This document shows, piece after piece, positions 12,453 to 23,371 of a stretch of 64,000 nucleotides of DNA. The stretch lies in NCBI RefSeq assembly GCF_030247195.1, contig NC_080671.1, positions 203,650,897 through 203,714,896 of the forward strand, in the 5' to 3' direction. The position numbers were made by a program, and so were the translations under genes. The stretch comes from Topomyia yanbarensis. Lineage: Eukaryota > Arthropoda > Insecta > Diptera > Culicidae. The notes under the pieces are model-generated. The model was not told where the DNA came from, made no database searches, and saw only the letters and a program-made list of their open reading frames with translations. How positions within the stretch are numbered: the stretch's first letter is position 1; each line of letters starts with the position of its first letter.

Positions 12453-13665
12453 CTTTCATTTTAGAAATAAAATTCACTGTTATCCCGGAGTTACAAATAA
12501 ATTAGTATATTTTACCACAGTTTATAAAGAACAGTTGCGCAAAGACTGAAGCAAATCTACCTATTGAACACTCAAAACGTCTACGTCGGACACGAAGAAT
12601 AACAATGCTCGAATGCGTGGGGAGTATCGTTATTATGTGATTATAATTATGAGAAAAAATTCAATGATGTAATATTATCATTATTTAAAACCAGGAATAT
12701 TTCGCTTAATGACAATTATTGCATAAATATATGTTCACTGATATTCAAATTTGGCACTATTTCAAACACCAGAACAGCTCTGGGTAATGTTAATAATCTT
12801 CCACCGACAGTGGAAATATGAAGGTATTTCTCATAGTTAAAGTGCAGCTAAAATTTTGACAAATTTGTGTATGCATTCCACTTATTCAAATTTATCTTAC
12901 GCTGCAAATTCGATTGTTTTATGTCACACCCCAATCAGACGGCAAGCGGCAAAAATCAATGCATTTCGTTCTTAGTTGCGGATCAGTTGCGGAAAAAGCT
13001 TAAATTCTTTATACGATGTTATTTATCGTACTGATTTTCACAAAATAAAACTAAACACTTAATTTTAAATTTTTAAATGCGCAAAGTTAACTTCTAACTG
13101 AAGCGTTCGGGTGAAGTCATTTGAAATTTAACTAAAAATAAAAGGTTGCCAAAATTTTAAAAAGACCATTGATTGGTCCAATGTTGCCAATCCTCTTTGC
13201 GCAACTCTACTATTAAAAACTCTGTATTTTACCACCGAAACCCTGATATAAGCAAAAAGCAAGAAAAAGGATGAACTTGGCTTTGCGCCGATTTTTTGTT
13301 TGGAAACAATAACACAATTAACGTAGGTCCTTGTAAATATCGTCTTGGAAAAAAATGTTAATAGTTTTGTAGTGCTTTATATTTCAGAATACTGAGTGCG
13401 ATTTATTTTCTTAAATTTGGAAAACTACGATTGGGAAGTATATTTGACAAATTTCAAAAAATCCCCCAAACGACTGTTGGAGATTCCGATAGCAATTTAC
13501 GACAAAAGTTAGAAGGAGACAAAGAAATGTATTCTACTTCTACTCTGCCTGTGACATTTTTTACCCTTTTTTCCAAATTTATATCTCACCTCAGTTTTTT
13601 TAAGAACTGCGACATGAACGAGTTTGACCGGCTTAAAGTGTTTTTGACAGTTGACTTCAACACCC
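12453..13665. other. intronic sequence without recognisable gene
   Basis: AT-rich sequence with many stops. Short frames at 13431-13712 overlap the start of the next element and show no domain. No repeat boundary was found. Confidence 0.4.
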
Positions 13666-14454
13666 TACACCGAGAAAAATTTACATTGAATTTCCATAAA
13701 AATGTCTTATGACTTTCAGACATAAGGATTTTAAATGGATTTTGTAAGTCTGTCTTATGATTTGGAGGGGAAATTTTCCAAATCCATCTCTTATTATTTT
13801 CATAAGACAGTCTTATGCATGTCTTATTTATAAAAATGTCCGAATGAACGCCATAGGTGCCCATTTATGAAAATTGCTGACATTTATAAGCAGAAAACAT
13901 AGTAGAAATAATGATTTCCATAGAACAGTCTTATGAAATTCATCACAATGTTCGAATGAATGCCATAATTTTTTTATTTATGGATATTATTGCGCATTTA
14001 TATAAAAAATAGAACATGGCTGAAATTTCTCAAGCATTTTTAGTAGACAAAAAATCAACAGTCAAAATCACCTTGTTTACACCAACCAATATAACCCCAC
14101 AAAATGAGCCGGATGAACTTCGTTTGACAATTCTCGATGGTTTGTTTACATGGCAGTTACGTGAGTTTGAATGTAACAGATGGGCACCCGTTGCACTCGA
14201 AATCGGCTGGATGTTGTTGGCTCGAATCAAAACTTGCCGAAAGTAAACAAAGTTCATTTCATATCGTCAAACTGGCGCCCAGGTGGTGAAATCAACGGGG
14301 TGCTGGAGCGTTGCCAAAAAAAAAATTATTTCCAGATTAAATTTTACTAAACTTCCCAGTTTAACTCAACCGGAATGCTGGCTGGTTCTAATTCGTATTC
14401 CGGCTCCGGTGACACAACCGATTCAAATTAGAATGTTTAAGGGGTACCATTTCG

Positions 14455-14680
14455 ATGCGGCTTAGCCGCATAACCGAGGCCTAGGAACTGAAGCGGCGCA
14501 AAGCCGCTGAGGATCCGCCGGGCGAGGTGGCCACCGACCGGCCGTCGGAAGCAAGCGAACCTGTGATCCACTCGTTTGCCCGGCTTACTCAAACATAGGG
14601 GCTATCCCTAGTTTAAGTCCGACTGAGTGGTAGCGAAGTCGGACAGAACGCGCAAAAGCGATGTGGCGTATCCACATTGG
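14455..14680. repeat. GC-rich repeat block, shared with 60285-60485
   Basis: The block contains GCGGCGCAAAGCCGCTGAGG, AAGCAAGCGAACCTGTG, AAACATAGGGGCTAT and AGCGAAGTCGGACAG. The same landmarks in the same order and orientation occur at 60285-60485. It has far more G and C than the neighbourhood and stops in its frames. It probably belongs to an element present twice in the window; the class is unknown. Confidence 0.6.
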
Positions 14681-15258
14681 GTGGTGGACACAAAATAAAA
14701 TTGGCAACGCTAGCAAAATGAAAACATAAATGAACACTCCGGATGAACCTATCGTCAATTGACATTTCGACGAGTTTTGATTCGAGCCAATAATATGGGC
14801 CCCTCGAAATCCCGCAACTGACAAAATAAACAAAGCACCGAGAATTGTCAAACATGAACGTCATTCATCATTAATTCATTCGTGTGGTCATCTTATAGAA
14901 CTCAATTCGGGACAAATGAACCGCCAAGTGTAAATCCCTTCGGAAAATGAAGAGAAAATTCTCATTAAATATCAAAATTTGTACATAATGAGCAACTCTT
15001 CGTCAATATTTGCTGGGAAACTGGGCCTAGACAACTAGGAATCTGGACTTGACAACTGTTATAATGATTGTTACTTTCAAATGATTTTGAAAATTATAAA
15101 ATGCGCGTCAGACACTAATTATATGCACAACGTATTTCATTTCAAATAATCGGATATCTTCTGTAAAAATCATAACCATGTAAACTGATTTAATGATCAT
15201 AGTAATTTATTGAATAAAATAAAAAACAATTATTTAAAATTTTGTTCACGGATTGTTA

Positions 15259-15511
15259 AGGGACCATTCATAAATTACGTATCGCATGGAATGGAGGGAG
15301 TAGAAGAAGTTGTGACATGTTGTGACATATGGGGGAGGGGGAGTAAGCTAGATCGTTACGTAACATGTTTTTAATGAACAAAAAAAATTTCGCAGAATTT
15401 GTTACGTAATAGGGGAGGGGGGATAGAGAAATTTGTGACAATTTGTTACGTGGGGGAAGGGGGAGTCAATATTGGGCAATTTTTGCGTTACGTAATTTAT
15501 GAATGATCCCT
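15259..15511. mobile_element. 253-bp MITE with GTTACGTAA-rich interior
   Basis: The left terminus AGGGACCATTCATAAATTAC and the right terminus GTAATTTATGAATGATCCCT are inverted repeats. Inside, GTTACGT and G-runs (GGGGGAGGGGGAG) recur. The terminal word is one I associate with a widespread insect MITE type (established pattern, family name not asserted). It is nested within the 13666-15783 element. Confidence 0.8.
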
Positions 15512-15867
15512 AAATTGTGTCATGTTTGCAATTACGTCAATGTTATTGCTTATTGCTTTGAATGTTGGATTTTTGATGCACTTCGCTATCACACTTTTTT
15601 CACGGTTGCCAAATGAAATGATATGATATATCGACAAAAAATGAAAATAATAAGAGATGGATTTGGAAAATTTCCCCTCCAAATCATAAGACAGACTTAT
15701 AAAATCCATTTAAAATCCTTATGTCTGAAAGTCATAAGACATTTTTATGGAAATTCAATGTAAATTTTGCTCGGTGTAACTTATAAAATCCATTTAAAAT
15801 CTTTATGTCTGAAAGTCATAAGACGTTTTTATGGAAATTCAATGTACAAAATTGTAGGGGGTGTGAG

Positions 15868-16253
15868 TAGGGCCGCTTACAGAGTGGCGGCGAGAAGCTG
15901 AACTGGATCTGATGCTGACATTAGGACGCGAAATTTGAAAAACCTGTTTAAAGCAAATCAAAGGGATGCTGCCATAATGAAAATCGATTAGATTTGCGCC
16001 GACTGCTTGCTTTTACTTGGACAGACTCTAATTGATTTGCTGGAAGCAGGTTTCTCTCATGTCGCATCCTAATGTCAGTACTAAAAAGACTAGAATAACA
16101 AAAAGATGCCATGTCCGTTTAAAATTTCAATTCAGCTGTAGAAGCTTATAGCTGAATTCCAATTTCAAACGGACCATGCCGTCTCTTTGTTATTCTAGTC
16201 TTTTTAGTCAGTACCAGCTTCTAACTTCTCACCGTCACTATGTCAGCAGCCTA
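15868..16253. mobile_element. MITE family A, interrupted by a 127-bp MITE
   Basis: The left end TAGGGCCGCTTACAGAGTGG and the right end CACTATGTCAGCAGCCTA are imperfect inverted repeats. The arms carry the family words CTGACATTAGGACGCG and GCAAATCAAAGGGATG. It lies 160 bp from the donor of brp exon 16414-16653 on the intron E9-E10 side opposite, that is, in the intron downstream of that exon. Confidence 0.8.
16081..16207. mobile_element. 127-bp MITE with 6-bp target duplication
   Basis: The element starts CTAAAAAGACTAGAATAACA and ends with the complement GTTATTCTAGTCTTTTTAG. Almost the entire element is a hairpin, with arms about 55 bp long around AGCTGTAGAAGCTTATAGCT. The flanking direct repeats TCAGTA (16075-16080 and 16208-16213) are a clear target site duplication inside the family A MITE. 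Confidence 0.9.
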
Positions 16254-16413
16254 ACTTATCGCATACACCAAGAAAAAAACTGGTAACAATTTGTCTAAAA
16301 TTATTGTTGGCTTTGAAAGGTATACTGGATACATAAAATAAAGAACAGCGCAATGAGCAATAGATCAGATTTATAACAGAATATTCAGTTTAGTTGCATG
16401 GTGATAAACATAC

Positions 16414-16653
16414 CTGACTCTTTTCCAGTTCTTGAACCAATAGCTCGAGTTGATTCTGGAATTGGTCCCGCTGAGTAACGGCATTTTTCAATTCTTCTTG
16501 AACCTTTTCCATCTCCTTCGAACTAATCTGTGGTTGTTGTGGGGTTGGTGGTTGCTGTTGTTGTTGTTGCTGTTGTTGTTGCTGCTGCTGAGTCATCTGC
16601 TTTTGCATGTTGGTCATCTGCAGAAGTTGTTGTTTGAGTTGTTGCTCCATAAC
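16414..16653 (-). CDS. brp: bruchpilot internal exon with polyglutamine tract, 80 codons
   Basis: The exon encodes VMEQQLKQQLLQMTNMQKQM, a run of 13 Gln written in mixed CAG and CAA codons, a PPTPQQPQ linker, then SSKEMEKVQEELKNA and LELLVQELEKSQ. It corresponds to the Gln-rich segment and LVTELEKSK block near the C terminus of fly Brp. The acceptor is ATATTTAG|GTT and the donor CAG|GTATGT, both phase 0. It is the last exon I can place. The remaining C-terminal coiled coil of Brp (roughly 250 residues in fly, the part that tethers vesicles) has no match between 1 and 16414. The downstream intron is therefore at least 16.4 kb and the gene continues left of the window. Confidence 0.95.
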
Positions 16654-16822
16654 CTAAATATAATTTACAAAAAGAATAAATGGAATAAAGTTATTTTTTT
16701 ATCTTCATCGTGGTTTAAAAAACATCAACACCCCTCATTTTATAGATTGTACATCGTATGTATGTATGTAGTATCATACCTACTATTTGATTTTGATATT
16801 TACTCTTCAGTTGTAGAAATAG

Positions 16823-17480
16823 CATCAAAGCAACAGCAGCAATTGAGCCGAAATTCGCGCGTGCTTTGCGAAAACTCGCATTACTCGCTCGCCAAGTTTG
16901 AATGTGGCTAATTCAACTACCACCAACGTAATGAAGGTATTCGGAAAACGTTTGTCAACTACCAAGAAGACTGGACCGGGGTATGGGAGGTGTGGCGTTG
17001 GAAATCAAAAGCCAGAGGCTATCAAAACGATGAAAAGAGTACCCAGTTGTTTTGAGCGGAACCCCAACCTCTCTATTCGTGATGTCGCAAGAAAGCTGGG
17101 AGTGTCGTCAACAACTGTGCATCAAGCTAGTCTGTCGACTTACAAGAAGGTAGTGATTCCAAGTCGTGACGATAAGTAAAACCAGTCAGTCAGAGAACGA
17201 TGGCGGTAGCTATACATGAAAATACTGATGAAGTTTATTTGCGCGATACAGGATGTCGAAACCTACGTCAAGACATACTATAAATAGCTTCCTGAATAGG
17301 AATATTATACGTCAACTGGAAGAGAACAGACAAGAGATTTTCAACAACAATAAGCTGTCAAAGTTCGCAAAGAAACATCCAGTGTAGCAAGTCTTCTGTT
17401 CCTGTGGCATGGAGAGCGACATTTACATCGCAAGTTCTGTGAGGAAGAAAGTAACTAAGGAGGCTGTGTAAAGCTTGATG
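16823..17480 (+). pseudogene. decayed Tc1/mariner-type transposase
   Basis: The frame at 16898-17179 reads VFGKRLSTTKKTGPGYGRCG, then NLSIRDVARKLGVSSTTVHQ, a helix-turn-helix of the IS630-Tc1/mariner type, followed by STYKKVVIPSRDDK. Past a stop, the next frames give ICAIQDVETYVKTYYK, corresponding to the catalytic block around DETYVK. EYYTSTGR and SKFAKKHPV follow, then VFCSCGMESDIYIASSVRKK. At least three stops and frame changes break it, so no active enzyme is made. It lies on the strand opposite to brp, 170 bp 5' of the polyQ exon's acceptor. Confidence 0.8.
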
Positions 17481-18069
17481 GAAGTAGTCAAACGAAATGC
17501 TAGGTAATTCGCATTCGCTAAAAAGGAAGCTTGAGTGAATATTTTTTCTTTACAGAGATAAATGAATTGAAATTGCAAAAGAAACATGATTTGATATTTT
17601 GATAAAAAGATTGACCGATTTAAACACGTTCCTGTTTGACCAATTTTTGTTCGTAACACCCTTTACTGGAATTACGGTTTGTAACATTATTGAATTGATA
17701 TTGGTGAACATGCCCTTTAATACATTGTCGAAACATAGCAGACTCAGTCCTGCTGGATACAATTAAGTAAATGAAACACATAGACGAATTTCGCGCCAAC
17801 TCGAACAAATGTTGGCAACACCCTCTCAGATTTTAATGTATGTAATTTTTGTACACTGAGAAACAAAAATATGCATAGTTAGCATACTTTCTATTCCCGT
17901 CTCTTTTCTTCTGCTGTGATTTTTATGCATTTTCATGCATAAACTTCTAGTAAGCATTCAATGAGTGGATAGACCGAATATGTCCAATGCATAAAATTTA
18001 CAGCAGATGAAACGAGAGGCAGATAGAAAAGTATGCTATCGATGCATAAATAAAATTCTGCGTGTACAT
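17481..18069. other. intronic sequence without recognisable gene
   Basis: AT-rich, no open frame with recognisable content. The transposase relic ends before this stretch and the next inverted-repeat element begins after it. Confidence 0.4.
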
Positions 18070-18610
18070 GAAGACTTTGTTACAAAAAAACCCGTTTGCA
18101 TATTTTGCGTTTCCAAAAATGATCTAGGCTGTCTTTTGAAAAGGGCCAAACTCTTTTTACCATTTTTTTTTCAAATGGCTGTAGTCTAAAAATGACAAGT
18201 CCTACAAAAATGTTGTAGTAGTGGTTTTCACAAAATTAGTCAAATTTTTGAATAAAAATATTGAAAAAATTCTTCATTGACTCCTACACTGAAAAAAATT
18301 CGATTTTAAAAATTTAAAGTCGATTTACAAAAAACCCCATTTTTCATTTGGATGAAATTTTGTTCTAAAAAAGATAATTATGTTCCCTACCTACCGTCAA
18401 AAATTCATGTTGGGCACTTTTGAGGAAAAAAAGTTATTTGAAAAAAACTTTACCTTGTCCAAACTGAATTTTTTTCAGTGTATTTTTATCGAAAACTAAA
18501 CCAATAAAAGTCATGATCATCTCAGAATCTATTTTCCCAGCTGTTAGTTGCCTGATACATGCAAAAAGTATCAGTATCGAATGTGGTATATATTCATAAC
18601 AAACTTGAAT

Positions 18611-18740
18611 GAAGACTGGAAGACTGGAAGATTGGAAGATCGGAAGACTGGAAGATTGGAAGACTAAAAGACTGGAAAACTAGAAGACTGTAAGGCTGGA
18701 AGATTGGAAGACAAGGAAACTGGAAGACTTGAAGACGGCA
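18611..18740 (+). repeat. minisatellite, about 8-bp unit GGAAGACT
   Basis: About sixteen degenerate tandem units of GAAGACTG, with variants GAAGATTG and GAAGATCG and small indels, cover about 130 bp. It sits inside the left half of the 18070-20885 element, upstream of the transposase-like frame. Confidence 0.85.
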
Positions 18741-18774
18741 GTTCATTTATTCCTCTAAAAAACTGATAAATTTT

Positions 18775-19277
18775 ATGAAAATATTGACAAAGTTTTCTAA
18801 AATTTATTTTATGTCTGATGGAGCAGCAGCACAATATAAAAATAAGGAAAACTTTGCGAGCTTGTGTAGATTCCAGTCAAAGTATGAGTTAAGGTTGGCG
18901 AGAGAATGGGACAAAATCGAAAACGTAAAAACGCATTTTTTTCCCACACCGAGTGTTAGATCTTCACAAAAATCATTCAGCTTATGTAAAATGTTGTTAC
19001 AGTACTGCTGATTGATTTTATGAAGATCTAACACTCGGTGTGGAAAAACTGCTTTTTTCATTTTTGATTTTTGCCGATTCTCTCTCCAACCTTAAGCGCA
19101 GAATGGCATTTTGTTGCAGCATCCCATAGAAAAGGACCCTGTGATGCTATTGTTGGCACTCTCAAGCGAATGGTAAAAACGCTAGTCTTGCTCGCGACTA
19201 TGGAAATACCACAACAAGTCCCTAAGAGTTATATAACTGGACAGTTGAACAAACTGATAAAAATATCACAAAATTAA
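18775..19277 (+). pseudogene. transposase-like reading frame split by a MITE
   Basis: The first part (18775-18890) includes YFMSDGAAAQYKNKENFASL. The second part (19096-19277) includes AEWHFVAASHRKGPCDAIVG followed by TLKRM. The motif pair SDGxxxQYKN and WHFxAxSHxKGxCDxxxGxxKR is known to me from transposon-encoded proteins of arthropods, with acidic residues placed as in DDE enzymes (superfamily not assigned). Removing the nested 199-bp element and one TTAA copy rejoins the two parts in the same frame (GAG TTA AGC GCA GAA). The N-terminal half of the protein is missing or unrecognisable. Confidence 0.6.
18893..19091. mobile_element. 199-bp TTAA-target MITE
   Basis: Flanked on both sides by TTAA (18889-18892 and 19092-19095). 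The ends GGTTGGCGAGAGAATGGG and CCGATTCTCTCTCCAACC are inverted repeats. The whole element is a hairpin whose arms share CACACCGAGTGTTAGATCTT. TTAA duplication is characteristic of piggyBac-type MITEs. It interrupts the transposase-like frame. Confidence 0.9.
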
Positions 19278-20885
19278 TTCTACATATTCACTGAACGGCA
19301 CAACAAAATGTCAGAATAATAATGCCAAAATAATATATGGAACTCAAATATTCCACAGTTTTGTGCCTATTCCTGGGGGCAAAGTAGAGACGAAAAGATA
19401 TTGTAATTCAGAAGATGAACCAAAAATATTTTCCTTGTATGAAAATAATACAAAATAGCATGCATGAAGATAGTTTTTTGTCTTAAAAATATAAAAATCA
19501 ATAAATAATTATGTAAAATTCAATACATAATGTTATGGTGGTTATTTCTTTCTCTGATTCTTCCTCAGCACAAAATATGAAAATAAAAAAGTAATAATGG
19601 AATATTTGTTTAACGACATAAATTCTTTTAAATGGGATTCTTGAATAAGGGGTTACAACCTTTTAGTGATAAAAATGTCAAAAAAGTTTGAATTTACCTA
19701 AAGAAATAAAGGAATGATTTCATTACATCAAACTTATAAAATTTGGTAGTGCATTTTTCAGTAAAATAAACAAGCATAAGTTTACAAAAATAAATTCATA
19801 ATTGGCGGAGTTCTGGCTTTTTCCCCGAAACCCTTTTTTATTTAAGAGGTTTGGGGTGATCACGATTGGAGACCAATAGATCATATAAAAACCCAAAACT
19901 CAAATTTTTTTATTAGTATATGAGTATTCCTCGTACCTTTACGATTAGTTGAATAAAGAATAATTTGTTCTTGCATTCGAGAACGTTTTAAGTAAAAAAT
20001 CGCTGTTTTAAGCTCTAAAAATTGCATTAAAAATTCTTATTTATGAAACAAAGATTTATGAATAAAAAAGGAATTAACTACGATCAATTGAAAAAAAAAA
20101 ATAAGAAAATTGATTGAGTAGTTTTTCGGCAATCGTGATCACGGAAAAACCATTTTTAGTAGAACGACATTTCGAGAAAATCGAGTTTAAAATTTCAAAT
20201 TACCACTGCTCTTGGTAGACGAAGCGCGCTTGGAAGCGCTGTAACTTTCGATCTATTTCTTGGATCTTTATAAAAATTTGGGAAACCATTCGCAAGGAGT
20301 TGTACTTTCAGATAAAGTAATAAAAAATTTCGATTTCATGAAAAATGAAAAAGTAGTTAACCCCTTAATAAAAATATGCTTAGTTGCTAAATTGGACAAT
20401 ATCTTCTCACAAACTGAGTTTTATTAAATTCTGAGATGATTATGACTTTCATTGGTTTAGTTTTCGATAAAAATACAATGAAGAAAAAAAAATTAGTTTG
20501 GACAAGGAAAAGTTTTTTTCAAATAACTTTTTTTCCTCAAAAGTGCCCAACTTGAATTTTTGACGGTAGGTAGGAAACAATTATCTACCTTGGAGCCAAA
20601 TTTCATCCAAATCGAAAATGGTTTTTTTTGTAAATCGACTTTAAATTTTTATAATCGATTTTTTTCAGTGTAGGAGTCAATGAAGAATTTTTCAGTATTT
20701 TTATTAGAAAATTTGACTAATTTTGTGAAAACCACTCCTACAACATTTTTTGTAGGATTTGTCATTTTTAGACTATATCCATTTGAAAAAAATTGGTAAA
20801 AAAAATTTGGCTCTTTTCAAAAGACAGTCTAGATCATTTTTGGAATAACAAAATACGCAAAGTGGCTTTTTGTGACAAAGTCTTC

Positions 20886-21262
20886 AGAAAGGGTGCTGCC
20901 AACTCTAAATAGGATTTGAAGCGAAATTCGTCCATATCAATATTGATGGGACACAATTGCTGTTTTTTCTGATGTTCTGTTCATAATTTCTGTAACCAAG
21001 ATAGTAAAATGAATTTTTTTTCGAGAATTGCAACGATTTTTTGCAAAAATCGGCTTAGAGAACTATTTTAGGTGTTTTTTTGACAAAATAATTTGTAATA
21101 ATGGTTCTAATTAAAATTTCTTCGCTCAATGCACGAATTATGCACGCATGTACTTCAAAGGAAGCGTACTATTAGAAGCTGTATTTATATTTAGTTCTAG
21201 TGCTCAGATCGTCATGAAAATTTGAATAAACATATAAACTTCTTAAATGAACAAAAACTCAC
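20886..21262. other. intron sequence next to the large brp exon
   Basis: Plain AT-rich intron from the end of the transposon to the donor at 21262. Nothing else recognised. Confidence 0.5.
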
Positions 21263-23302
21263 CTGCATCCTCTTCTGCAGCTCAATGGCCGCTTTCTCTG
21301 CTTGGTCTGCTCTATTTTTCTCTTGTTCAACCACTTTCCGCCATTGATCCAATTCACTATCCCCACGTGAACCCGTTTCCTGCAGCATCTGTTTCAGTCG
21401 CGCAATTTCTTTCTTGTAGTTCTGGATTTCTTGTGAATTGGCTTGAGCTTGACCATGAGCATTTTGCGGAGAATTTTTCAATCGTCGATTCTCTTCACAT
21501 TGCCGTTGTAACTCGAGCTCAGCAGCGTTGAGCTCTTGCTGGAAGCTCATTAGCATATCCTGACTCTTCTCTAGTTGCATAACCAGTTGATCACGCTCTG
21601 CCATCAGCTGTTTGTTGTCTGCTTCCATTTTCAAGGCATTATGCTCGATATGATTACTGGCATGCTGTTGGTGATGTTTTTCGTATATTTTAGTGGATTG
21701 CCGAAGTGTTTCTTTTTCGGCTTCTGATTTCTCCAGTCTTTCTAGTACACGCGTGAGCTCTGCAGACATTCGTTCAAATTCAATCCTGGTGGCTTCATAA
21801 GCTTCTTGCTGCTTTGCCAAATGTAGCTGTGCTTTCTCCAGTTCTTTGGCGAGTCTGCCCGCTTCCATTTCGGTGGCATCTCGGCTCTGTAAAGCCTTTT
21901 CCAATCGATCTCGTAATCTATCCAGCTCTGCTTTGTCTCCCATACCGGCAGATACTGCCGCCAGTGCACTAGGGCTAACAGCTGATCCAGGATTCTGACG
22001 TAATCGTTCTACTTCTTTCAGTAGCTTCTCGTGTTTATCCCGAATCTTTTCGTATTCGATGTGCGCACGTTCAGCGTCTGTCCTCTGTTTATCTTGACTG
22101 GCAATAAGTTTTTGAACCTCTTGTCGAGCGAGCTCGAGCTGAAGCGTAGTTTCGTGTAATTTAAGCTCAATGGTCTGAAATTCGTTCTCTCGTGATTCGA
22201 ATTTTTGTTTGTACTTTTCGAGTGATTCTTCTTCATATTGCGATTTGCTGCGGAAGTTCTCGAGCTCCATCATCATTTTATCGTATTTTTCTCGAATTCG
22301 GTCGTTTTCTTCTTTCAAACGTCTCGATTCTCTTGAATATGCTTCATTCTCTTGCAGGCGTCGCATTTCAGCTGCCGTTTTTTCGTATCGTTCTCTCATT
22401 TTCTCGATCTCCAAACTGTACCGCGCCGCCTCCTCTTGGGCGGCATCAAGTGAAGCTGTTTGTTTGGTATAGCTGTTGTGAGCTCGATCCAGCTCATATG
22501 ATAGTCTTTCGATCTCGGCTTGAAGATTATCCTTTTCAGATTGTGCTCGTCTGAGATCTGCTTGCGTTTTATCAAGTCGCTCACGAATGAGATCGACGTC
22601 TTCCTTTGCTTTATCTTCCAACTCTTTGGACCTACCAAGTTGCATAGCTGCTCTGTCGCAAGCTTCTTGCAACCGAGTGGTTTCTTCTTGTAGTTTTCTA
22701 AGATCTTCCTTAGCTTTTGCTGCGGCCAGTGCGGATCTCTCTGCTTCAACCTCAATGCGATTACGATCAGCTTCCGCCGTATCACTTCTTGACTGTAATC
22801 GGTAAATTTCATTCTGAGCACGATCATATTTTTCAAGCATCTTTTCAAATTCTTTGTTAGAATTGTCTTTCTCCTCTATTAGCTTCTGGCTTGCATATAG
22901 GGATTTATCCAGCTTTTCTTTCAAAATATCAATTTCCGTAACCGCATCGTCCCGTTCCATTTGCAGTTTTTGGTGAATTTGGTGCGCTTTCTCCCAGCGT
23001 TCCTTGACCACTTCCAGTTCCGTTTGAATGGCATCCCTCTCTCGCTGATATTTAAGAGCGTTACTTTGCGTAAATTCTGCTTTCTCTTTGAGTTTCTCCA
23101 GCTCGTCGCATAGAACGTCCCTTTCCTTTTGTAAACGACCCATAGATGCCTGCAGCTTATCTGCCTTGTCGCGGTATCTCTCCAAATCCATCTGTATTGT
23201 TTCTTTCTCTTTTTGAATTCGCGAAGATTGCCCCAGTTGCTTGTCGAGCTGTGATTGAGTGTTTTCGAACTCATAGTTGATCTTCTCCTTTTCAAGTTGG
23301 AG
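21263..23302 (-). CDS. brp: bruchpilot large internal exon, 680 codons
   Basis: This is the largest uninterrupted coding block in the window (2040 bp). It starts LQLEKEKINYEFENTQSQLD and ends AAIELQKRMQ before the donor CAG|GTGAGT; the acceptor is AACTTCAG|CTC, and both ends are phase 0. Landmarks matching fly Brp are KLQMERDDAVTE, LYASQKLIEEKDNSNKEFEK, MLEKYDRAQNEIYRLQSR, RDRLEKALQSRDATE and LAKELEKAQLHLAKQQE. The protein is almost pure coiled coil. Two short flexible breaks interrupt it, one around PGSAVSPSALAAVSAG and one around KNSPQNAHGQAQANSQE, as at the same places in fly. In fly this half of Brp forms the filamentous part of the T-bar. A further ORF of 150 codons at 22396-22848 on the same strand is only a frame shadow of this exon. 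Confidence 0.98.
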
Positions 23303-23371
23303 CTGAAGTTAAAAAAACGAGTTGTGTTTATTATATGATTAGTATTATTTGGAAATACCTATAAATCTTAC

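Larger units (their letters stand above)
13666..15783. mobile_element. 2.1-kb inverted-repeat element (CATAAGAC family)
   Basis: The left end TACACCGAGAAAAATTTACA continues into TTGAATTTCCATAAAAATG, CTTATGACTTTCAGACATA and GGAGGGGAAATTTTCC. The right side (15645-15783) holds the same blocks inverted and ends TTTGCTCGGTGTA. A 68-bp block of the right arm (ACTTATAAAATCCATTTAAA…) is repeated in tandem just outside, to about 15848. Inside are a second inverted pair (14090-14260 against 14690-14850), a GC-rich block (14455-14680) and a nested element at 15259-15511. Confidence 0.75.
18070..20885. mobile_element. 2.8-kb DNA transposon with long inverted arms and transposase-like frame
   Basis: The left arm begins GAAGACTTTGTTACAAAAA. 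It carries GGCTGTCTTTTGAAAAG, CTACAAAAATGTTG, CCTACCTACCGTCAAAAATT and CTTTTGAGGAAAAAAAGTT, to about 18540. The right arm (about 20400-20885) has the same blocks inverted and ends ACAAAGTCTTC. The interior contains an eight-base minisatellite and a split reading frame (see the separate entries). This is a decayed autonomous-type DNA transposon of unassigned superfamily. It lies in the brp intron between 16654 and 21262. Confidence 0.75.

Noticed and set aside
16450..16911. 153-codon plus-strand frame rich in Leu
   Set aside because: It is the antisense of the polyQ exon of brp; the Leu run is the complement of the CAG/CAA codons.
22396..22848. 150-codon and other frames inside 21263-23302
   Set aside because: Out-of-frame and antisense shadows of the large brp exon, whose frame is supported by strong protein similarity and splice sites.
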